Source: Paenibacillus agricola
Lineage (GTDB): Bacteria; Bacillota; Bacilli; Paenibacillales; NBRC-103111
Direction of reading: 5' to 3'
Length of the DNA: 64,000 nt
Assembly: GCF_011440305.1 (NCBI RefSeq)
Contig: NZ_JAAOIW010000003.1
Span: forward strand, 1-64,000
In this document: positions 53,698 through 62,861 of the stretch, piece after piece
How positions within the stretch are numbered: the stretch's first letter is position 1
Layout of the letters: every line of letters begins with the position of its first letter
The notes under the pieces: generated by a model
Database searches by the model: none
The model's input: the letters and a program-made list of their open reading frames with translations, nothing else
What the model was told of the DNA's origin: nothing
Made by a program: the position numbers and the translations under genes

Positions 53698-55260
53698 TTA
53701 TTTTTTATTTACTACCGAGTACCATTCATTTGCCTTCTTGGTAACTTCATCACCACCGGATTTTTCCCATTTTTCTACAAACTCGTCAAACTTTTCGATT
53801 GGATAGTCACCCATAATGATCTTGATGGCATATTCTTGGAAAATCTTGTGAGTACCGATATCCCCGAAGCCCTCGTAGACGCTGTTAGGCATGCCGTCCG
53901 CAGGAAGTAGCTTTTGCGCAGGTTGGGATACTTCCCACATAGCTGGAATTTTTTTGCCATATTCTGATTGGTTAATAGCAACAATTTTTTTGCGGAAGCT
54001 CAGATCCCAAAAAGATAAGCCGCTTAAAGCGAATTCTCTGGATTTAATTTGAGCCGGTGTGTCTTTTTCAGGCATATACTTCACTTGTCCGTTTTCTTTG
54101 ACCCATGTTTGGTTCTCTTGACCGTATAATTGGAAGTTCTGTCCTTCTTCGGTATACCACCAATCCAAATATTTCAACACGTTAGCCGCGTTTTTCTCCG
54201 CACTCTTCGGAATCATATAATCAACGAAGCCCATTGCTTTTTGCGAGATAAAGCCTTCGTAGCCTTCCACCTTAGGAACAGGGATGACAATGACTTCGGC
54301 TTTCGGGTTTTTCTGCTTCATCGCATTAAAGTTCAATGTTCCTTCGCTAGGGATATGGTACCACATGCCCACTTGGTCATTTTTAATTTTGGCAGACCAT
54401 GTATCGCTTTTATTCAAAAATGTTTCATTATCCAGAAGCTTCTCTTTATAAAGGGTGTTTATAAACTGCAAAGCTGCTTTCATATTGGGAGTTACACCTG
54501 AGTATACGAGCTTCCCATCGACTAAATTCCAATCCGGAAAACCTTCATACATCCCAATTCCATACATGGAAAACAATTCATCCATCCATCGTCCGCCTTC
54601 GCGTCCGCTAGTTGGCAGCTCATCCTTTTGTCCGTTACCGTTAGGATCCTTGTCACGGAACGCTTTCAGTACCTCTACGAGCTCTGCTTGCGTTGTCGGT
54701 GGTTTCATACCAACTGCATCAAGCCAATCCTTACGCATCATAATGCCTAATCTTGGAAAGAGATCGTATTTAGGAATGTAGTAAATTTTACCGTCCGGAG
54801 ATGCCGCACGCACTTTACCCCAAGCTTCATTAGGCATCGTCTTCCATAGGTTAGGAGCATATTTAGGAAGCAACTCGTCAAGCGCCAGTGCCGCTCCTTG
54901 CTTAATCATGATTTGGTCGATATTACCGCCTTGTCCATTCGGTCTTATAAGATCAGGAAGATCCCCGGAGGCGATTAATGTCTGAACCTTTTGAGTGTAG
55001 TCATTCCACGGGAAGGTTTCGATTTTCAAATTAACGCCGATCTTGTCGGATACATATTTGACATCAGCATCAGAAGGTGTAGAGTCTGGATCAATCGGTC
55101 CCTTAATAATACGAATCGCACCCGGACCGTCTGATGCGTTAGGGCCGCCCGGCGCCGAACTCTTCTCAGTCTCAGTGTTACTGCAAGCCGCAAGTGCTCC
55201 TGTTAGTACCAAACAAGCAGCCATTAATAGAATACTTTTTTGCTTTTGATTTTTTTTCAT
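53698..55260 (-). CDS. LplA-type ABC solute-binding lipoprotein
   Basis: 520 residues from MKKNQKQKSILLMAACL; the start at 55308 is less likely. The lipobox is GALAACSNTE. The mature part carries LplA-type features: KYVSDKIGVNLKIETFPW, LIRPNGQGGN, FRDKDPNGNGQKDELPTSG (Ca-binding-like loop) and LKYLDWWYTEEGQ. It serves permeases 52537 and 51651. The AraC-type regulator 55448-57700 directly upstream is its likely activator. Confidence 0.92.
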   Translation of the reverse strand: MKKNQKQKSILLMAACLVLTGALAACSNTETEKSSAPGGPNASDGPGAIRIIKGPIDPDSTPSDADVKYVSDKIGVNLKIETFPWNDYTQKVQTLIASGDLPDLIRPNGQGGNIDQIMIKQGAALALDELLPKYAPNLWKTMPNEAWGKVRAASPDGKIYYIPKYDLFPRLGIMMRKDWLDAVGMKPPTTQAELVEVLKAFRDKDPNGNGQKDELPTSGREGGRWMDELFSMYGIGMYEGFPDWNLVDGKLVYSGVTPNMKAALQFINTLYKEKLLDNETFLNKSDTWSAKIKNDQVGMWYHIPSEGTLNFNAMKQKNPKAEVIVIPVPKVEGYEGFISQKAMGFVDYMIPKSAEKNAANVLKYLDWWYTEEGQNFQLYGQENQTWVKENGQVKYMPEKDTPAQIKSREFALSGLSFWDLSFRKKIVAINQSEYGKKIPAMWEVSQPAQKLLPADGMPNSVYEGFGDIGTHKIFQEYAIKIIMGDYPIEKFDEFVEKWEKSGGDEVTKKANEWYSVVNKK

Positions 55261-55372
55261 GATAAACCTGCCCCTCGTATCTAATAATTGTTGTAAAGCT
55301 TCTGTCACTCAAATCCTAATCGAATGTGGATATGCAGGCAACGGTTCATATTCCCAGCCATATGCAAATAGC

Positions 55373-55409
55373 AAAAAACCGGAGCTTTTTAATATAAGCA
55401 TACCGGTTT
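55373..55409 (-). terminator. Terminator after the AraC-type regulator
   Basis: On the minus strand AAACCGG (55403-55409) pairs with CCGGTTT (55376-55382), with an inner CTT/AAG, followed by a six-T run. It separates the regulator from the transporter operon, so the latter needs its own promoter in 55261-55372. Confidence 0.8.
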
Positions 55410-55447
55410 AATTTAAGCATATTCCCTTGAGAAGACCCTTTTAAACG

Positions 55448-57700
55448 CTATTCTGACTGTTCTTTCAACCAATCCCTGTACTTACCTGGTGTCTTGTTCT
55501 TCATATTTCTAAAGACTCGAATAAAGCTATTCTCATTCTGATAACCGACCATTTCAGCGATTTCAAAAATTTTGTAATCGGTATCCCTAAGAAGCATTTC
55601 GGAATGCTCAATCCTCAGCTTCGTGAGATAATCATAAACCGTTTGTCCGGTTTCCTGCTTAAACAACTGGTTAGCCTGATAAACACTAATCTGCGATGAA
55701 TCCGCTATATCCTTGACTCCGATATTTTCACTAAGATGCTCCTGCATATAGTCAATTAACCCTTGAATCGCCATATTCGTTTTACTTACCTGTTTTTCGT
55801 GGAATCTGGATAAAATTTGACTGATTATTTCATTAAAATAGTTTCTCAAATCATGGATATCCATAGAGTTAATTTTGGGATAAAAATAAGGCTTCATAGC
55901 CGCCATAATCGGTCTACCGAATCCCTCGGCTGTTTTCTCCAATGAAATCTGTAGCCTTTCGAGGGCAGCTATCGCCGTCGCCGGCGAATAAGCAATATCC
56001 GAGATAGCGTTGAATAGACAGTCGACCCCGACCCACACCTGTGAGTCGTTGCCAGTTTGGAGGGGCTGGTTGATAGCTTGAATGAAAGCTTCATCAATCT
56101 CTGCCATTTGGCTTTCGTCCTGTGTTAAAGCGATGTGAATCTGTCCGTATCCCCTATTTAGCCGTTCAGATAAAGCGGCATTGGATTGCCGGTAAGACTG
56201 CGATAAATGTAAAACATCGCGGGTCGCCTCACTGAGTCCGATCGATACGGACATTTTCAAATATTTTTGTGCTTCAGCGATCACCCTGTCGCCTATTAGT
56301 TGCAATTCTTTCGTGTCTTCATCTTTAGGCTGTAAAAGTAAGTAAAAGCCTTCTTTCCCTTGCTGAACCATAATGCTCAGGCAGCTTTCATTGAAGCATT
56401 CCTGGGTAATATTCCCCAAAGCATATAACATTAATTCGGAATCCTCCGGGGTATAACGATTCGACCACTCCCGATAATGATCGATAGACACAACAGCTAT
56501 ATACAGGGGCCCTTGCTGCCACTCTGCAAAATGATCCTTCCATTTTTGATATAGCTCCACGGAATCCGCTTGTTCGAAGCAGGCATCCTCAAGAAATCTC
56601 TTGCGAATTTCTGGCATGCTGGTTTTGATTTGTTTAAACATAAAAGAGTGATCGTTTAAAATTTTGGTTGTTAATTTTTCTAAATCAAGCAATTCGGGCT
56701 CATTGTACGTTTTTTCAATCGGAATTAAAAGCTTCCTCATCCTTCTGATAGGACCTAGCATCTTGTTATTCGTTATCAGGATGAGCGCTACACTCAAGAT
56801 GGCAAACAGAATAGAAACTAACAGAACAATGTTACGAAGCCAATATATACCCTTAAACAGGGTATCCTCAGGTAAAACTGAAACAAAGCTCCAGTTGGTG
56901 TAGTCCGATTTCAACATATAAAGCAAATATTTATTTCCGTTACTATAAAATGAGGTATGATTGGTTGCCTCTACTGCTTTCACAACATCACCCAGCTCTG
57001 TTTCTTGAAGATCCGTGGCATTCTTAATCAGAATAGGTGCTAAAGCAGCATCAAATACAAAATGGCTCCGCCCTAAATCATTTTCAATATAAATTTGATT
57101 AGAAAAAATTTTGGGGATAGGTATATTTATGATCAGAATACCTTTTTTCTGAGCATTCAAAATGATCGGCCTGAATAAGGAAATATTCATCTCATTCCGG
57201 TTTTTATTTAGCCTTTCTTTCACAATCATACCCGTGATCGATGGAATATCCTTAAGCCATTCGCGATCTGCCAAGAGATTCATGTTCGAAATATAACCAA
57301 CCGGATTACTTGCAGCAATTCTTTCCTTCTCTATATCATAAATATAAATGGATTCAATATTGTGTGAAATGCTTGCCGCATTAAGAAAGTCGGTCATATT
57401 CGTTATTTTATTATAATCATCGTTGTTGCTTTGCAAAAATTCAAGAGTTGCTGAATGAAGAATGATCTGCACGGCTGTCATGTCTATATTTTTTACAAAC
57501 TGGTCCGTCAAGTCACGGTCTATGGTTAATTTAGTCAGCTCTGGAAGTGCGACTTCCTTCTGCAGGATGCTTTTAGATATTACGTATGACGCCAGGCCTA
57601 GTGAAAGAATCAAAATCGATATGACCAAGGTCAGGATGACAAGCAATCGTGATTGAGAATTTTTCATCGTATATTTGAGCCAGAATAATAGACGCTGCAT
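55448..57700 (-). CDS. Membrane-bound AraC-family regulator with Cache-type sensor
   Basis: 750 residues. Membrane helix at about 18-45 (LLVILTLVISILILSLGLAS), extracellular Cache-like region (about 50-290), second helix (NIVLLVSILFAILSVALILI), then a cytoplasmic middle region resembling a degenerate nucleotide-cyclase-like fold (LYIAVVSIDHYREW) and a C-terminal AraC domain (ENIGVKDIADSSQISVYQAN, FEIAEMVGYQNENSFIRVFR). It joins sensor and DNA binding in one protein, unlike the YesMN pair at 44135-47046. AAGGTGG precedes the ATG. Likely target: the operon starting at 55260. Confidence 0.9.
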   Translation of the reverse strand: MQRLLFWLKYTMKNSQSRLLVILTLVISILILSLGLASYVISKSILQKEVALPELTKLTIDRDLTDQFVKNIDMTAVQIILHSATLEFLQSNNDDYNKITNMTDFLNAASISHNIESIYIYDIEKERIAASNPVGYISNMNLLADREWLKDIPSITGMIVKERLNKNRNEMNISLFRPIILNAQKKGILIINIPIPKIFSNQIYIENDLGRSHFVFDAALAPILIKNATDLQETELGDVVKAVEATNHTSFYSNGNKYLLYMLKSDYTNWSFVSVLPEDTLFKGIYWLRNIVLLVSILFAILSVALILITNNKMLGPIRRMRKLLIPIEKTYNEPELLDLEKLTTKILNDHSFMFKQIKTSMPEIRKRFLEDACFEQADSVELYQKWKDHFAEWQQGPLYIAVVSIDHYREWSNRYTPEDSELMLYALGNITQECFNESCLSIMVQQGKEGFYLLLQPKDEDTKELQLIGDRVIAEAQKYLKMSVSIGLSEATRDVLHLSQSYRQSNAALSERLNRGYGQIHIALTQDESQMAEIDEAFIQAINQPLQTGNDSQVWVGVDCLFNAISDIAYSPATAIAALERLQISLEKTAEGFGRPIMAAMKPYFYPKINSMDIHDLRNYFNEIISQILSRFHEKQVSKTNMAIQGLIDYMQEHLSENIGVKDIADSSQISVYQANQLFKQETGQTVYDYLTKLRIEHSEMLLRDTDYKIFEIAEMVGYQNENSFIRVFRNMKNKTPGKYRDWLKEQSE

Positions 57701-58008
57701 GCTTTCTATCCACCTTACTGCTCTAGTAGTAAAATAACCCCCATGTGCTTCTACTAAGAGGTTCTCCCGTCTTATCTTATACTACTTCCTTGGATTTGAA
57801 AACAAACCCTACTAAAAGTTCAGTGGATAATAAGTTTGTTGAGTAATCTGCCGCTCTTAGATTCGACAAAAGAAGTGGTAAGTTGAGGGTAGGAAGTGAC
57901 ATCCTATTTTTTAAAGCGATCGTATAATGATAGATATAATTCATAGTGATAACCGACAACTTGAGAACTGAATATATCCACGTTATATGATCCGAAGGAG
58001 GAGGTTCT
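57701..58008. other. Divergent intergenic region
   Basis: 308 bp between the AraC-type gene (minus) and yyaC (plus). Bases 57721-57729 (CTCTAGTAG) and 57751-57760 (CTACTAAGAG) form a near-perfect inverted repeat in the regulator's untranslated leader. AT-rich TATAAT-like segments near 57925-57945 could serve yyaC; no assignment is firm. Confidence 0.4.
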
Positions 58009-58584
58009 ATGAAAACTGCACCCCTATGCGATGTGTTTAGAGTACCTTATACCCATCCTACAGCCTCCCACCAACTAACTAGAAGACTGATTGCTATTTT
58101 CGAGGAGCTTCATCCCAGCCGTAGAGTTGTAATCGTTTGCATTGGAACTGACCGTTCCACCGGTGATTCATTAGGTCCGCTCGTAGGCTTTGCACTCCAC
58201 AAATATCGCTCATCCTTATTCGATTTGTTCGGTACATTGGCGGAGCCTGTTCAAGCGTTGAATTTGGACAGAACACTTGAACAGCTTCACCGAAATATCT
58301 GCGATCCCTTCATTATCGGTATTGACTCCTGTCTCGGTCAATCTTCCAACGTTGGGATCATTCATCTTGCCGAAGGTCCTATTTATCCAGGAAGAGGTGT
58401 CAACAAAGTATTGTCCCCAGTTGGAGACATCCATATAGCAGGCATTGTGAACGTTGGGGGTCTAATGGAGCATCTCGTACTTCAAAGCACTCGACTTCAC
58501 GTGGTTATGCTTATGGCTGATTTGATAGCCCGAAGTATTTTTAGAGCGTTGTTGGTATCCTCAAAAAGCCAGCAGAAATCATAA
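58009..58584 (+). CDS. yyaC: YyaC-family spore protease-like protein
   Basis: 191 residues of the DUF1256/YyaC family: VVIVCIGTDRSTGDSLGPLVG, FIIGIDSCLGQSSNVGIIHL, GPIYPGRGVNKVLSPVGDIH and HIAGIVNVGGLMEHLVLQST. The family is confined to endospore formers and resembles the germination protease fold with HybD-like acidic residues; its substrate is not established. AAGGAGGAGG precedes the ATG. It is monocistronic and convergent with 58648-60747. Confidence 0.9.
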   Translation: MKTAPLCDVFRVPYTHPTASHQLTRRLIAIFEELHPSRRVVIVCIGTDRSTGDSLGPLVGFALHKYRSSLFDLFGTLAEPVQALNLDRTLEQLHRNICDPFIIGIDSCLGQSSNVGIIHLAEGPIYPGRGVNKVLSPVGDIHIAGIVNVGGLMEHLVLQSTRLHVVMLMADLIARSIFRALLVSSKSQQKS

Positions 58585-58596
58585 AGCTTTACAGAA

Positions 58597-58629
58597 AAAA
58601 AGGTCAACCCCAACAGCTTGGTTGACCTT
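58597..58629 (-). terminator. Intrinsic terminator of the minus-strand operon
   Basis: AAGGTCAACC (58600-58609) and GGTTGACCTT (58620-58629) form a 10-bp stem. The A-run at 58594-58601 is a T-run on the minus strand, so it ends the operon whose last gene stops at 58648; on the plus strand no T-run follows. Confidence 0.85.
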
Positions 58630-58647
58630 ATACACGAGCGATGACTT

Positions 58648-60747
58648 TCAACGGCCCATATCGATCTCTGCGCTCACAAAGGCGATATCTTCCATGATTT
58701 GCGGACGGAATAGCTCCCACGTAAACGGCGTTTCTCCAAGATGCATCAATGGCTGCTCATGGTAATGCGAGTTTGTTACTTTAATCAGGTCTTCCCAATG
58801 CTTCGCAGCATGGGGAGCCTTGAGCCATTGTTCTGCTTTCTGACGTTCCGATTCATCACCTGTCCTCTTATACAACTCATAACATACTCCTGCCCGAAGC
58901 TTATCCGCAAAATAAAGACTCAATCGAGCCCACGCCTCAATATCTGCTTTTTCACAGCAAAGGGTAGGAGCTGCGTTAACAATCGATTGCAGCAATGCCA
59001 ATCCATGCTTAGCATCCGCTTCCAAGGTTTCGGCCAACTGAAGAGGTGTGATGAAGCCATCCATAGGTTGATTATTTATCAACCGGTCCACATAGGCTCC
59101 GAGTGATAAGAAGGCGGGGTCGAATGGCGTGCTATCCAGCAAATCCTGTAAAGAAATAAACGACTTGCCCGAGTTGTACTCGGCTCGATCCGTTGCTATA
59201 AAGCCTTCTGCATATAAGGTGAAATCCCAGGTAAACGAGAAAAATGAAGCGAGTGCCATCGGCATTTTGCAAACCAAGGAATAGGCTTCAAGCATCGGGC
59301 CGCCTACGGACTTTCCGTGACGTTTACCTAGAGCATCCGAAAAAACAAGGTCGGGTGTCGAAGGGTCGTACAACAATCTGCCCCACATCATGTAGTAAAG
59401 CCAATGCTTCTCAAAGGCATAGGTCCAATCCATATGCGAGCTTCCTTCAATATGGGAGTAATCGATTGCCGGTATAAAACACTCAGACCCGACAAAGTAA
59501 CCACCAACATAATCCTGGGCATTCTCTGCTATATGTTCACGGATAAAATCAGACTGCGCCCAGCGAAGCGTAAAGAAATCTTCATTGCGAACCATCCAGG
59601 TGATTTTATAATTCTGGGGAGGCGGGTTCCAGTATCCTTCCATTCCATTGGAGCCTCCATGTGTCAAAAGAAGCCTCGGGGAGGAATAAGCATGCGACCA
59701 GTTGAATTTCACTTCGACCCAAACTGGTTCAGGCAAAAACCCATTGTTTTCTATCGAGGTTCTGGTAACTAAAGGATCTACGGAAAATGGTGCACGGTGA
59801 ATGAATTTAACCGGTCGTTCGGCTTGCTTCATCCCTTCATAGTAAACGTCTTCGATCCAGTCCTGCCTGTCTTGCGGAGACATATCATGCATTCTTTCCC
59901 CTAGAGAGATGCCTAACCCGGTTAAATCAGGATACTCGTTTATGAGCTGGGTAACACTTTCACGGGTGTACTGTTTAATCTGCTCAGTGGAATAAGCATC
60001 ACCAAAGTAAAATTGTTGATCATCAATGGCATTCTCATCATAATGCTCCTTAAAAGCCTCCGACACAAATATATTCCAGTTGATCATATAGACTTCGATA
60101 CCACGATCCTTGGCCATCCGAAACAACGTGGTCCAATAATGCTTCCATTCCAATAGTTCTTCATCGGAAAATGGAGTCGCTTGGGGAAAATGGGTCGATC
60201 TGATCATGTATGGAAATGGATGAAGATTCCAAAGAGTCAGCACATTGAACCGATTTCCCGCCATCATGTCGAGAAACCTTTGCCAAAACGCGAGATCACG
60301 AACGGTTTCCGTCTGCACGTCAAAGCATTCATGCATCCGGTAGCTTGACCAAGGAAGATTAAATTTTAGAGCTCGAAATGTAAATTTAGCATTGATGATA
60401 ACCTCTGGAATAGCGGTTAGGCTGCCGTATTGCTGGAGCCGCTCTGCGAGTTCAAGCGTTCCGTACATCGCTCCAGACTCATCTTGTGCCAATACAAAAA
60501 GCGTCGTGATTCCTTTATGAAGAAACCTCCGAATTTCAAAACCTTCCTGTTCGACCAGGGGATCGATTGCTAACCCAAACCAAGCAGCTTCTTCCTCGCA
60601 GCTTGTTATGATAACGTCTGTGTGCTTCGAATCGTTCAATTTTACAAATTCTAGTCTCTCTCCAATCGTATTCATCGCTTCCTTTAACTTGTTAAAAGCA
60701 AAGCTTAACATCGGAGAATCTTCCCGAAACGCTGCGGTAATTGTCAT
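58648..60747 (-). CDS. Unassigned glycosidase-like protein (GH20/GH67-like N-domain plus barrel)
   Basis: 699 residues, no signal peptide. The first 120 residues resemble the alpha/beta domain preceding GH20 and GH67 barrels (GITTLFVLAQDESGAMYGTL), followed by a probable barrel: FRALKFNLPWSSYRMHEC, NRFNVLTLWNLHPF, GIEVYMINWNIFVSEAFKEH, DLTGLGISLGERMHDM and VKFIHRAPF. The C-terminal 200 residues are helical. I cannot name the activity. The ATG overlaps the DUF4432-like gene stop by 4 bp, so the two form one unit. Confidence 0.7.
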   Translation of the reverse strand: MTITAAFREDSPMLSFAFNKLKEAMNTIGERLEFVKLNDSKHTDVIITSCEEEAAWFGLAIDPLVEQEGFEIRRFLHKGITTLFVLAQDESGAMYGTLELAERLQQYGSLTAIPEVIINAKFTFRALKFNLPWSSYRMHECFDVQTETVRDLAFWQRFLDMMAGNRFNVLTLWNLHPFPYMIRSTHFPQATPFSDEELLEWKHYWTTLFRMAKDRGIEVYMINWNIFVSEAFKEHYDENAIDDQQFYFGDAYSTEQIKQYTRESVTQLINEYPDLTGLGISLGERMHDMSPQDRQDWIEDVYYEGMKQAERPVKFIHRAPFSVDPLVTRTSIENNGFLPEPVWVEVKFNWSHAYSSPRLLLTHGGSNGMEGYWNPPPQNYKITWMVRNEDFFTLRWAQSDFIREHIAENAQDYVGGYFVGSECFIPAIDYSHIEGSSHMDWTYAFEKHWLYYMMWGRLLYDPSTPDLVFSDALGKRHGKSVGGPMLEAYSLVCKMPMALASFFSFTWDFTLYAEGFIATDRAEYNSGKSFISLQDLLDSTPFDPAFLSLGAYVDRLINNQPMDGFITPLQLAETLEADAKHGLALLQSIVNAAPTLCCEKADIEAWARLSLYFADKLRAGVCYELYKRTGDESERQKAEQWLKAPHAAKHWEDLIKVTNSHYHEQPLMHLGETPFTWELFRPQIMEDIAFVSAEIDMGR

Positions 60748-61757
60748 AGCACCTTTGCCCCTTTCAATCGTTCTGTATCAAAAATTTCACATTGTAGCAT
60801 AGTAGCATATTCCTCATTTGGCTGAAGCTCACGAAACGTGCCGTGCTCCAATGAATCGTCGAAGGACGAAAATGCGTCATTTGAGGGTTCAATTCCTATC
60901 GTATACATGGTGCTGACATTGTTACTCCAGTATCTTATATACGGAAATGCATCCAATTGCCACTTGAGCAGCACACCGACTCCTTTTTTATGGTTAATCA
61001 GCTTGGCCCAAGGCTCACGAATATTTTTTAACACAATAAAAAATTGTTCGTTTGAATTTTTTGGCATTACCTCTTGGATGTTTCTGGTATTTCCTGAGGG
61101 CAATGTTATTCGGTCTATCGGCTCCTCAAACCGGGCTAAATCGTCCTTGAACGCGCGGTCATAGCTTCTCGGATGAAACGCTACGCAGTCTGGAACTTCT
61201 ATAGTAACATTCTCGTCAAGAAATTGTCCTCCGAATGCGGGATGCTGCGTCCATGTAAATTTGACGGCTGAGCTTCCTTGATTACGGATTCGTATTCCTA
61301 TATATAAATGGGAATCTCCGCGCTTCAACGTGAACGACTTTTCAATATACAGGGGGATGTCCGGCAATTGAACGAAGCAGAGAATACTTGCCGCTTCAGC
61401 GTTATTTTGAGTAATCTCGTATTCCCATGGCAGCGTGGCTGCGATACCGCCTGTTTCTTGTGTGATATCGATATGCTCATACCGCGCCCGATGCGGAAGG
61501 CAATCCTGCCACCCCCCTGCATATAGCTCCGAGTACATCTTTAATCTTTGTTCGGAAAGGTTCCTATTGTCAAAAACCGCCAGCCCCTTATTCGTCTTCA
61601 GAAGAACATCTATCTGCAGCGGCTTATAAATCAATTCAAATACATCAGCTCCTTTTCCCACCAAAATACTGGCCCGCAGTAGCTCATTTTCCAAATACAC
61701 GACTTTTATAGAGGAAACCATGGTTTCCTTTATCGTACAAGGGCAATTATTCGACAT
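60744..61757 (-). CDS. DUF4432/aldose-1-epimerase-like protein
   Basis: About 337 residues from MSNNCPCTIKE, eight bases after AAGGATGG; the ATG at 61769 abuts that site. A beta-rich galactose-mutarotase-like fold is suggested by LRASILVGKGADVFELIYK, GWQDCLPHRARYEH, FTWTQHPAFGG (His-Pro) and the closing acidic YTIGIEPSNDAF. Likely acts on the anomeric carbon of a released sugar or binds it. Between the AKR genes and the glycosidase-like gene, all minus strand. Confidence 0.78.
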   Translation of the reverse strand: MSNNCPCTIKETMVSSIKVVYLENELLRASILVGKGADVFELIYKPLQIDVLLKTNKGLAVFDNRNLSEQRLKMYSELYAGGWQDCLPHRARYEHIDITQETGGIAATLPWEYEITQNNAEAASILCFVQLPDIPLYIEKSFTLKRGDSHLYIGIRIRNQGSSAVKFTWTQHPAFGGQFLDENVTIEVPDCVAFHPRSYDRAFKDDLARFEEPIDRITLPSGNTRNIQEVMPKNSNEQFFIVLKNIREPWAKLINHKKGVGVLLKWQLDAFPYIRYWSNNVSTMYTIGIEPSNDAFSSFDDSLEHGTFRELQPNEEYATMLQCEIFDTERLKGAKVL

Positions 61758-61798
61758 GTTCAATACCATCCTTTTTAGGCTGATACATAGGAAATGAA

Positions 61799-62806
61799 TC
61801 AGGTTTTTTTAAACATGGACACTTCTTGCGGAATCGGAAAAATCTGATCAATTCGTTGCAGCACGGATTCCTCCAGCTTGATTTCAACGGCTCGCAGATT
61901 ATCCTCCAGCTCTTGTACGCTGCTCGGACCTATAATCGGGCTGACGATAGCCGGATTGGTAAGCAGCCAGGCCAGCGATACGTGGGCCTCCTTCTCGCCG
62001 AGCTCGCGGCATAGGCTGCTGAACTGCTCCATTTGCGACCGATGCGTCTCCAATAGCATCTGGGCGTCGGCCGTGAGGGATCGGGTAATCGGAGCAGTTA
62101 CATCGGTTGCCAGCAAGCCTCTCGCCAGCGGACTAAAGATGGTAACCCCGATTCCTAATTCCTTCGCTGTCGGAAGCACGTCCAATTCTGGGAAACGATT
62201 AAGCAGGTTATATCCATGCTGCTCCGAAACAAGCCCTGAGAATCGTCTTTCCTTGGCTGCCGACTGCGCTCTCATCAAGTCTCTGCCGGCAAAATTCGAG
62301 GAGCCGATATAGTCCACCTTCCCCTGGCGTACCAAGCCCTCGAAAGCTTCCCATAATTCCTCCCACAACACATGCCGATCCACATGGTGCATTTGATAAA
62401 GCTCGATATGATCGGTTTGCAGCCTTTTTAGCGATGCCTCAACGTGGCGGCGGATTTTGTACAAGGATAAGCCCTGAGCTTTGTTGGGACCGTCAAGTTC
62501 ATCCTGTTCAAATACACGTCCGACTTTGGTGCCCAAAACTACACGCTCACGGCGGTTACCACCTTGGGCAATCCATCGCCCTATGATTTCCTCAGCTTCT
62601 CCGCGGTGCCCGACACCGCCGTAAACATTAGCCGTGTCGAAAAAATTAATTCCGGCATCCAGCGCCGCGTCCATGATTCGAAACGCTTCTTGCTCGCTGA
62701 TGCTTCCGTATTCCCCTTCTTTGGACCCCATGCCCCCGAAAGCTGCCGTACCTAGGCATAGCCGGCTCACCTTCAAGCCTGAACGCCCCAAATACCCGTA
62801 TTTCAT
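61799..62806 (-). CDS. Aldo/keto reductase (tandem copy 1)
   Basis: 335 residues. Tetrad in FDTANVYGG (Asp, Tyr), LGTKVGR (Lys) and LYQMHHVD (His); NADPH-site region SPIIGPSSVQELEDNL. YghZ/MocA-like sugar AKR architecture. The 55 bp upstream contain AAGGAGG. It is very similar along its whole length to 62862-63896, including the C-terminus EVSMFKKT/EVSMFKRT. Operon partner of the mutarotase-like and glycosidase-like genes; sugar unknown. Confidence 0.9.
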   Translation of the reverse strand: MKYGYLGRSGLKVSRLCLGTAAFGGMGSKEGEYGSISEQEAFRIMDAALDAGINFFDTANVYGGVGHRGEAEEIIGRWIAQGGNRRERVVLGTKVGRVFEQDELDGPNKAQGLSLYKIRRHVEASLKRLQTDHIELYQMHHVDRHVLWEELWEAFEGLVRQGKVDYIGSSNFAGRDLMRAQSAAKERRFSGLVSEQHGYNLLNRFPELDVLPTAKELGIGVTIFSPLARGLLATDVTAPITRSLTADAQMLLETHRSQMEQFSSLCRELGEKEAHVSLAWLLTNPAIVSPIIGPSSVQELEDNLRAVEIKLEESVLQRIDQIFPIPQEVSMFKKT

Positions 62807-62861
62807 TGATGTCCCTCCTTAGAGTTTCGCATAGCCAAACTTACTTCGTGACATGCCTTCA

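Noticed and set aside
55373-55409. Fifth member of the CCGG leader family
   Set aside because: It has CCGG arms and a T-run but no ATAGGA box, no tandem CCGG core, and lies after rather than before a gene; it is a plain terminator.
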